Shown: piece by piece, positions 35,711 to 43,475 of the stretch
Layout: each line of letters begins with the position of its first letter
Position numbering within the stretch: position 1 is the stretch's first letter
From: CAWCOU01 sp963797335
Lineage (GTDB): Bacteria; Pseudomonadota; Gammaproteobacteria; JAURND01
Assembly: GCA_963797335.1 (NCBI GenBank)
Contig: CAWCOU010000002.1
Span: forward strand, 1-43,475
Length of the DNA stretch: 43,475 nucleotides
Direction of reading: 5' to 3'
The notes under the pieces: generated by a model
The model's database searches: none
Told to the model about the DNA's origin: nothing
The model's input: only the letters and a program-made list of their open reading frames with translations
Position numbers and translations under genes: made by a program

Positions 35711-36327
35711 ATGACAAGCAACAAATTGCAAGGAGCACTAGCCACTTCTGCACAACTCGTACCTGTGGTCGTTGAACAAACGGCACGCGGCGAGCGGGCA
35801 TATGATATTTACTCACGATTATTGAAAGATCGAGTTATTTTTAGTCGGTGAAATTGAAGACCCATATGGCCAATTTGGTCGTCGCGCAATTATTATTTTT
35901 AGAATCTGAAAATCCGGATAAAGATATTTCGCTTTATATAAATTCCCCTGGTGGCGTTGTGAGTGCGGCGCTCTCTATTTATGATACGATGCAATTTATT
36001 AAACCTGACGTAAGCACCTTTGTATCGGTCAGGCGGCCAGCGCCGGCGCTTTATTGCTATCATGCCGGTGCAGAAGAAAAACGTTATTGCTTACCTCATT
36101 CACCGTGATGATTCACAAGTGTTAGGTGGTTTCAAGGCCAAGGCACGGATATCGAGATTCATGCCCGTGAAACCTTGCGTATGGGAGCGTTTTAAATGAA
36201 TTATGGCTAAACACACAGGAAAGACCATTGACGAATTGAAACGAGACACCGATCGTGATAATTTCATGGATGCTCACAAGCAGTGAAATATGGCTTAGTG
36301 GATGAAGTTATTGAGAAGCGTAAATAA
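35711..36327 (+). pseudogene. clpP: ATP-dependent Clp protease proteolytic subunit, multiple indels
   Basis: Serine peptidase that works with ClpX or ClpA. Reading across frames restores almost the whole protein: VPVVVEQTARGERAYDIYSR, RLLKDRVIF, then [52 protein letters not shown] (catalytic Ser codon near 36039), and DEVIEKR at the end. Changes include TTTTTTT shortened to TTTTT near 35840, CC lengthened to CCC near 35858, and more losses at 36020-36290. The total span, 617 bases, nearly equals a normal clpP. The indels lie mostly in homopolymers and conserved residues are kept, so base-call error is more likely than true loss of a key protease. Confidence 0.87.
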
Positions 36328-36439
36328 ACGAAATTTAGCTGAAAAATCAAATAGTTCCCCGTATATACTATAATGTTACTAGGCACGTCGAGATGTCAAG
36401 AATTGACGCTAGTGCCAGTGCTTGTGCTTGAGGTCACTT

Positions 36440-37681
36440 ATGTCAAATACGAAAGAAAAATTGCCGTTTTGTTCATTTTGCGGAAAATCGAAAAATGAAG
36501 TGCAGAAACTCATTGCTGGCCCCTCGGTGTTTGTTTGCAATGAATGCGTCAAGTTATGCAATGATATTATTCGTGGAAGAAGAGCAGGCACAGCATTCAA
36601 GCTGAAACTCCGGCCAAAATTACCCACCCCCAAAGAAATCAAAGAATTCTTAGATGAATATGTGATTGGCCAAAACGATGCTAAAAAAGTGTTGTCAGTA
36701 GCGGTATATAACCATTACAAACGCTTATATCAGCCATGTCAACAGAAATGACGTAGAATTAGGCAAAAGTAATATCTTATTAATTGGCCCCACAGGTAGT
36801 GGTAAAACATTATTAGCTGAAACATTGGCGCGAATTATTAAATGTTCCTTTTGCCATTGCAGATGCAACCACCTTAACCGAAGCAGGATATGTCGGTGAA
36901 GATGTTGAAAATATTATTCAAAAATTATTACAAAAATGTGATTATGATGTTGAAAAAGCGCAAACGGGATTATTTATATTGATGAAATTGATAAAATTGC
37001 GCGTAAATCTGAAAATCCTTCGATTACTCGTGATGTTTCCGGTGAAGGCGTGCAACAAGCATTATTAAAATTGATTGAAGGACTATTGCCTCTATTCCAC
37101 CACAAGGTGGCCGTAAACATCCACAACAAGAATTTTTACAAGTCGATACAGCAAATATTTTATTTATTTGCGGTGGTGCATTTTCTGATTTGACAAATTA
37201 TTCGTGAACGCACAGAAAAATCGGCATTGGTTTTTCCGCTGAAGTACTCAGTAAAGACGATAAAAAAGCAGTAACTGAATTGTTACAACAAGTAGAACCA
37301 GAAGATTTAATTAAATATGGTTTAATTCCTGAATTTGTTGGACGTTTACCTGTAGTATCAACCTTAGATGAATTAGATGAAGATCATTGGTGCGTATTTT
37401 AACTGATCCTAAAAATGCGTTGACCAAACAATACGCCAAATTATTTAAAATGGAAAACGTTGACTTAGAATTTACTGAAGCCGCATTGCGTGCCATTGCA
37501 AAAAAAGCCATGGAAAGAAAAACTGGTGCACGAGGTTTACGTTCTATTTTAGAAAATGTATTATTAGATATTATGTATGATTTACCTTCGTTAAAAGATG
37601 TCACAAAAGTTGTTATTGATGAAGCAAGTGATAAAAGGTGAATCCAAACCTTTATTAATCTATGAGAATCGGATTAAGTGA
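36440..37681 (+). pseudogene. clpX: ClpX unfoldase ATPase, multiple indels
   Basis: AAA+ unfoldase of ClpXP. The N-terminal zinc-binding domain is intact (LPFCSFCGKSKNEVQKLIAG, FVCNECVKLCNDII), ATG 36440 with GAGG 6 bases upstream. Later parts lie in different frames: EFLDEYVIGQNDAKKVLSVA, Walker A in LIGPTGSGKTLLAETLAR near 36785, Walker B in IYIDEIDKIARKSENPS near 36975, sensor region and RKTGARGLRSILENVLLDIM near 37530, and IKGESKPLLIYEN at the end. At least six frame changes occur. The span of 1242 bases is slightly short of a normal clpX (about 1270), in line with small deletions. No segment is missing. Confidence 0.87.
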
Positions 37682-37791
37682 TGAGCGTAAGCATCTTTTG
37701 AGTATGGAAAATACAGCCTCAATGGTAATAGCCAGGCACTAATATCTTGGCACAATCGCGAGTATCACAAATCTTGTGGAACAGAGCCATC

Positions 37792-40228
37792 ATGACAGAG
37801 AAGAATAATATGACCTCTAACACCTTAACCGACGCAAATAAACTGATATTACCCGTTTTACCCTTACGTGATGTGGTTGTTTACCCACATATGGTTATTC
37901 CATTATTTGTCGGTAGAGAAAAATCAATTAAAGCGCTGAGAAGCTGCAATGGATGACGAATAAACAAGTATTCTCATTAGCACCAAAAAAATCCTGCAGA
38001 TAGATGATCCTAACTTGAAAGATCTTTATTCAGTGGGAACCATTTCAACTGTTTTGCAATTATTAAAATTACCTGATGGCACAGTCAAAGTATTGGTTGA
38101 AGGAATAACGCGGCCAGGTCAACGAATTTATCCCAGTCGAAGATTATTACTTGCCGATGTCAAATTGTTGAAGATGAAGATGACACCCAAGCGCAGAAGT
38201 GACGGTTATGCTCGCACGATGCTGAATCGCAATTTGAACAATATATTAAATTAAATAAAAAAATTCCACCTGAAATTGTAACCTTAGCAGGTATAGAAGA
38301 TTTGGTCGCTAGCCGATACATTGCCGCCCATTTCACTTTAAAAATAGATGAAAAACAAAAAATTCTAGAAAAAGAAGATGTGCAAGCGCGAATAGAAACA
38401 TTGACGCTGCTGGAAAATGAAATTGAATTATTACAAATTGAGAAAAATTCGTGGTCGTGTCAAAACACAAATGGAAAAAAGCCAGCGCGAATATTATTTA
38501 AATGAACAAATGAAAGCAATTCAAAAAGAATTAGGTGAATTAGAAGAAGGCTTCTAATGAATTGAACAATAGCAAAAAAAATTGAAAAAGCTGGCATGCC
38601 TGAAGAAGCAAAAGAAAAAGCATTGGCGGAATTAAATAAATTAAAAATGATGCCTCCCATGTCTGCTGAAGCGACAGTATCTCGAAATTATCTGGACTGG
38701 ATGTTATCAGTGCCATGGAAAAAACGCAGCAAGGTGAGCCGCAATTTAGTCAAAGCCGAAAAAATACTGGAAAAAGATCACTATGGTTTAGAAAAAGTTA
38801 AAGAACGAATTATTGAATATTTAGCTGTGCAAACAACGTGTTAAAAAAGTTAAAAGGCCCATTTTATGTTTAGTCGGCCCTCCTGGAGTTGGTAAAACTT
38901 CTTTGGGTCAATCCATTGCGAATGCCACAGGCGTAGAATTTATTCGTATGTCTTTAGGTGGCGTTCGTGATGAAGCAGAAATTCGTGGCCATCGTCGTAC
39001 CTATATTGGTTCAATGCCAGGTAAAATTATTCAAAAATTAGCAAAGTAAAAGTTAGAAATCCATTATTTATGTTGGATGAAGTGGACAAAATGGCGATGG
39101 ATTTTCGAGGTGATCCTGCCTCTGCATTACTGGAAGTACTCGATCCGAGCAAAACCATGCGTTTAATGATCATTATTTGGAAGTGGATTATGATTTGTCC
39201 GATGTGATGTTTATTGCACAGCAAATTCATTAGATATTCCACCGGCTTTATTGGATCGAATGGAAGTTATTCGTATTCCGGGTTATACCGAAGATGAAAA
39301 AATAAATATTGCCTTACGAATATCTGGTTCCGAAACAAATTAAAGCAAATGGCTTAAAAAACATGAAATTAATATTACCCAAGGTGCGATGCAAGAAATT
39401 ATTCGTTATTATACGCGAGAAGCTGGTGTGCGAAATTTAGAACGAGAAATTGCCAAAATTTGTCGTAAAGTTGTGAAAGAAGTATTGATTAAACCTGGTC
39501 GAAAAAATACGACTATTACCGCACGCAATATAGAAAAATATTTAGGTGTGGAAAAATTTCGTTATGGTGTGGCTGAAGAACATGATCAAGTTGGTCAAGT
39601 CACAGGTTTGGCTTGGACTGAAGTAGGTGGGGAATTATTGAAAATCGAAGCCTCAGTCATGCCTGGCAAAGGTAAATCCACATATACCGGTCACTTGGGT
39701 GATGTGATGCAAGAATCAATTCAAGCAGCAATGACCGTGGTTCGAAGCCGTGTCGAGTTTTAGGTATTCCCGAAGATTTTTACCAAGAAAATGATATCCA
39801 CATCCATGTGCCTGAAGGAGCAACACCTAAAGATGGTCCTAGTGCAGGTATTGGCATGTGTACGGCATTGGTTTCGGCTTTGACAGAAATTCCAGTAAAA
39901 GGCAGATGTGGCAATGACAGGTGAAATTACCTTGCGTGGTGAAGTATTGCCGATCGGTGGTTTAAAAGAAAAATTATTAGCCGCACTGCGTGGCGGCATT
40001 AAAAGCGTGATTATTCCCATGGAAAATCTGAAAGATCTAAAAGAAATACCGAAAACGATTACAGAAGGTATGGATATCCATCCAGTACGCTGGATAGATC
40101 AGGTGCTGGCCATTGCCCTGCAGCGAATGCCTGAGTCGGCTACCGAGACATTAGCTGCGGATGTGGTTATCGTGCGTAATCAAAAATGGCACCCATCTCA
40201 ACCATCGTCAGAAATGAGTACGCATTAA
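37792..40228 (+). pseudogene. lon: Lon ATP-dependent protease, multiple indels
   Basis: AAA+ serine-lysine protease for misfolded and regulatory proteins. Start ATG 37792 (ATG 37810 also in frame) with LILPVLPLRDVVVYPHMVIP. Parts in several frames give the N-domain, a coiled linker, Walker A in LVGPPGVGKTSLGQSIA near 38876, the sensor region, DGPSAGIGMCTALVSAL with the catalytic Ser near 39841, and GEVLPIGGLKEKLLAALRGG with the catalytic Lys near 39970. At least ten frame changes occur. The span of 2437 bases matches a normal lon. The stop overlaps the next start (TAATG). Order tig-clpP-clpX-lon is standard. Confidence 0.88.
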
Positions 40229-41568
40229 TGCAATTAATATCGGCGACCGATCACACCGATCACAACAAATTAAAAAATTTGTTGCGTCATGTCTTAGACG
40301 AGGCCCGAACCGCAGGAGCCACGCAAGCCGAAGCCCATCTCAACAACGATGCCGGTTTTGCGGTGACCGTTCGCCAAGGCGAGGTGGAAACCGTTGAACA
40401 CCATCACAGCAAGGGACTAAGCCTGACCGTTTACTTTGGCCATCATGCGGGCTCGGCCGTGACCTCCGACCTGACCCAAAGCCATCAGCGCTGCTCTGGA
40501 AAAAGCCTGCGCATTGCCCGATTCACCGGCGAAGACCTCTGCAATGGGTCGGCAGATGCCGAATTGATGGCCCACCACTACCCGGATTTAGACCTTTACC
40601 ACCCATGGCAAATCAACTGTCCAGGGGATTGAAATTGCCCGCAATGTGAGGCCCTCGCCCGAGATTACGATAAACGGATTACCAATTCCGAAGGCGCTAC
40701 CGTCAACACCCATGCCCATTACGAGCTCTATGGCAATAGCCATGGTTTTATCGGCGATTCCTCAAGCACTTACCACACCATCAGCTGTACCCTAGTCGCC
40801 CAGCACGGCGCGGAAATGCAGTGCGACAGCGATTACACTTGTGCTCGTGACCCTACCCAATTCAATACCATTCCTGCCTTGGCCAAAAGTGCCGCCCAGC
40901 GCACGGTCAACGTTTGGATGCGCAGCGGTTATCGACCCGGCACGCACCGGTTATTTTCCATGCCGATATAGCCCGCGCCCTAATCGGTCATTTTTTAGCG
41001 GCTATCAGTGGCGGCAATTTATTCCGTAAATCCTCTTTTTTACTCAACGCCCTGCACCAACCGGTGTTCCCAGCGCATATTCAAATGAGGAGCGGCCGCA
41101 CTTGCGCAAAGGTATTGGCAGCACCCCTTTTGACAGTGAAGGGGTAGCCACCCAAGAACGCCATAGCCTAATTCAAGACGGTGTGTTGGCCAGCTACCTG
41201 TTAAGCAGTTATTCCGCCCGTAAACTGGGTATGCAAACGACGGCAAATGCCGGCGGCTCCCAAATGTCTTCGTACAACCCAGCGCCCAAAGCCTACCCGA
41301 TTTACTAAAAGCCATGGATACCGGGCTATTAGTGACCGATTTGATGGGGCAGGGCGTAAATATCGTCACCGGCGATTACTCCCGCGGCGCCTTCGGTTTT
41401 TGGGTGGAAAAGGGGGAGATTCAATACCCCGTGCAAGAAATCACCATCGCCGGTAATTTGAAAGATATGTTTTTAAATCTAGTAGCCGTGGGCGATGACC
41501 TCGACCATCGCGGTAATGTCTGCACCGGCTCTATTTGGCTAGATTCTATGATGATTGCCGGTGCGTAA
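40228..41568 (+). pseudogene. pmbA: Metalloprotease-related protein PmbA/TldE, multiple indels
   Basis: Partner of TldD in a peptidase that trims small proteins such as microcin B17 precursor and CcdA. Start ATG 40228 overlaps the lon stop. Visible: LRHVLDEARTAGATQAEAHL, VTVRQGEVETVEHHHSKGLS, GSAVTSDL, then in other frames ITNSEGATVNTHAHYELYGN, RKGIGSTPFDSEGVATQERH, IQDGVLASYLLSSYSARKLG and GVNIVTGDYSRGAFGFWVEK. It ends NVCTGSIWLDSMMIAGA. The span of 1341 bases is near the usual 1350. At least five frame changes. GC content is higher than in clpX and lon. Confidence 0.84.
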
Positions 41569-41746
41569 GCGCGACATACCCAATCCTAAGCTAAAATCCT
41601 CTCCTCGCATTGCCTCATCCCCACTTCACTCAGCTTTCCTTAATCATTCTTGGGCATAATAACTTAAATGGTAACTGTTAGCTCGACAAGCAGTAGCAGA
41701 AGATGGCTTGATTACGCGTTTTAACTTGTGATGAAGGAAGCTGATT

Positions 41747-43200
41747 ATGTGTCAGAGATCAGAAGAAAAACAGACCCCAGGATTTGGACGGGACCGGAGC
41801 GAGTTGAATTGGAAAGATTCGACTTCGGGAGGTGTGCCGCCATCTGGTTTGGAAATTGGGGATGGGGCATAAGCAAATTGAAAGCGTCGTGGATCCTGCT
41901 GACCTCAAGGCTTTGAACGAGATACAATTGTTATCTTAAAAGAGGATGTTGCCTTTTGAAAAAAAGGAGCTTTAGGAGAAGTTACACATGTATACCGACC
42001 GCCCAAGAGCTTTACCAACTAGGTAGGTTATATCAAAATGGAATTGACTGGGGAAAGGATATAAAGTTGGCAGTGCATTTTTATAATAAAGCGGCTGAAC
42101 AGGGGTATCCAGCTGCTTCAACAAAATGGGAGATGCTACTGACAGGGTAATTACTTACCGAAAGATTTAAAAGCAGCGGCCTATTATTTCGGTTTAGCTG
42201 CCGAGCAAGACTATCCAAACGCGAAAAGCAAATTAACTCACATACAATATGATTTAGGTATCCGCTATCGAATAGGAAGAGGAGTGAAGAAAGATCTAGA
42301 AGAAGCAGCCTATTATTATAAAAATGGCAGCTCAGCAAGGTAATCCAGATGCACAATATCAATTAAGCTGTTGTTACTATCAAGGTGAGGGAGTAAAAGA
42401 AGACTTCTTCACAGGCTGTACGCTGGTGCTTAGCTGCTGCAGACGGGATTTTCCGAGGCACAATATAAATTGGCTGAGCATTATTTAGATGGTGTGGGGA
42501 TAAAAAAGGAGCGATGAAGAAGCAGGTGGACTTTGCGTTAAGAATATGCTGCAAAACAACAATTTACAAAAGCACAAAGTAGATTCGGTAATCATATTAT
42601 TTAAATAATTTCTAGGTAGGAGTGAAGAAAGGGATTATGGAGAGGTGGCGCGTTGATTACATTGGTTATTTGCGGAAACAACCGATGGTATCGCCCATTT
42701 AATTAGCCGTTTGTTTATGCGGAAGGCTATGGTGTCGAAGCGGATCCTAAAAAAGCATTCCGTTTGTGTCTCGTTATCTCCGAGCGCAAGGTGATGCGAG
42801 GCGCAGTGTGGTTTAGGTTTCTGTCACTACCGAGGTATTGGCGTCAGAAAAAAACTTTGAAAGGGCCAAATATGCCTAAAATTAACCGGCAGCATGGCAT
42901 CATGGACGAATCATTTTGGTATGGGGATGTGTCTTTTGCATCTGGCAAATGAGATTGAAAGTATACAACAAGACATTGGCTGAAAAAGGTAGAATTTGCC
43001 TACTCTTGGCGAAAAACAAAGGTTATGACCTCGTGGTATTTCAAGACAAGGCTGGGAAATTTATTATACCTGATGAGAAAGAAGCGAAAGTCAGACCAAA
43101 GCATTCTCCTGGATTCCATTCTCGGCCAATGACAGTAAATCAGGAGGAGGACCCATTTAAGTTCACTTATGGGCCACCAAATAATCCACCTCGTGGTTAA
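41747..43200 (+). pseudogene. Sel1-repeat protein, multiple indels
   Basis: TPR-like Sel1 repeats serve as protein-binding scaffolds and are frequent in Legionellales host-interaction proteins. ATG 41747 has AAGGAAG at 41734-41740. Repeat units recovered across frames: AQELYQLGRLYQNGIDWGKD, KLAVHFYNKAAEQGYPAAS, DLKAAAYYFGLAAEQDYPNA, YDLGIRYRIGRGVKKDLEEA, AQQGNPDAQYQLSCCYYQGE, about five or more in all. The C-terminal part after the repeats (KNKGYDLVVFQDKAGKFII to PPRG) is not recognised. No signal peptide is seen. At least eight frame changes, as in the preceding genes. The exact protein cannot be rebuilt by eye. Confidence 0.7.
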
Positions 43201-43252
43201 TCAACTAACCCTCTGCGCGCGTTAAATATTAAAAAAGAGGTAACTACTCGCA

Positions 43253-43283
43253 CGTCGTCCCGCGGACAAGCCGCGGGACGACG
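43253..43283. repeat. Dispersed palindrome, copy 2
   Basis: Perfect 13-bp stem (cgtcgtcccgcgg / ccgcgggacgacg) with loop acaag. The loop and most of the stem match the palindrome at 1799-1823, 41 kb away. It lies in the 120-base gap between the Sel1-repeat gene and the last gene. It is probably a REP-type intergenic repeat and may also act as a terminator. Confidence 0.7.
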
Positions 43284-43321
43284 GAGTTGGGGGTGAGCAA
43301 TTACAAAAAGAGGTATAGCAT

Positions 43322-43475
43322 ATGAGTGAAGATCAGAAAGGTCAGCTACCCTCCGGAAGCATGGAACTTCCCGAGTTCCCAAAAAACCGGGATCAGAGCT
43401 TTTTATATAAAGAGCCTCGCCCTTTACTTGATTCCTTGCCGGCTGCTTGGGGGATTGAAATGGGTGCTATAGGGA
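43322..43475 (+). CDS. Unknown protein, 5' part only
   Basis: ATG 43322 is preceded by AGAGGT at a spacing of 8-9 bases, and the frame is open to the window end (51 codons). The visible part is polar and Pro-rich (MSEDQKGQLPSGSMELPEFP, then LYKEPRPLLDSLPAAWGIEM), with no signal peptide or membrane segment. No family recognised. Confidence 0.5.
   Translation, partial: MSEDQKGQLPSGSMELPEFPKNRDQSFLYKEPRPLLDSLPAAWGIEMGAIG

Overview
The window looks like a chromosome segment of a Legionellales/Coxiellaceae-like gammaproteobacterium. The signs are housekeeping genes of gammaproteobacterial type (tig-clpP-clpX-lon order, radA, ppa, hemB), a mevalonate pathway cluster of the kind known in Legionella and Coxiella relatives, a periplasmic IcmL/DotI-domain protein (type IVB secretion family), a Sel1-repeat gene and several lineage-specific proteins that look like secreted effectors. 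Many short inverted-repeat elements sit between genes. This taxonomic reading is inference; no rRNA is present.

Layout. 1-4.1 kb: the 3' part of a FadB/FadJ-like beta-oxidation gene, then two overlapping unknown genes whose products each carry a predicted membrane hairpin. 4.2-9.6 kb: idi on the minus strand, then on the plus strand HMG-CoA reductase, two GHMP kinases and diphosphomevalonate decarboxylase, joined by ATGA-type overlaps. 9.7-16.4 kb: a sphingolipid (ceramide-type) set that follows directly: fatty acyl-AMP ligase with a fused acyl carrier domain, a serine-palmitoyltransferase-type PLP enzyme, a fatty acid 2-hydroxylase-like enzyme, a GNAT protein of the bacterial ceramide synthase type, a CerR-like NAD-dependent reductase and a DgkA-like lipid kinase. 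16.4-24.8 kb (minus strand): a protein ending in a CaaX box, a small protein with an NLS-like basic patch, a PAP2-type membrane enzyme, peptide deformylase, a 693-aa effector-like protein, and xylA / IcmL-like / xylB. 25-34 kb: hemB, acyl-CoA desaturase, a small secreted protein, radA, ppa, putA and tRNA-Arg(CCU). 34.2-43.5 kb: tRNA-Leu(UAG), tig, then clpP, clpX, lon, pmbA and a Sel1-repeat gene, all cut by many small indels, and the start of one more gene.

How they fit together. The 5.5-16.4 kb block would make isopentenyl-PP and, with its own acyl activation and carrier domain, condense an acyl thioester with an amino acid (serine is the simplest guess), N-acylate the product, reduce it, hydroxylate an acyl chain and perhaps phosphorylate the lipid. 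No such complete ceramide set next to a mevalonate operon is familiar to me from this group. Five genes in the block carry in-frame stops or single frameshifts, so whether the pathway is live depends on checking the reads.

Lesions are not evenly spread. The 20 kb from 12.9 to 35.7 kb has none that I can see, 5.5-12.9 kb has about seven, and 35.7-43.2 kb has dozens, many of them 1-2 nt homopolymer changes in genes whose catalytic residues survive. That points to poor local consensus in the last part rather than real decay.
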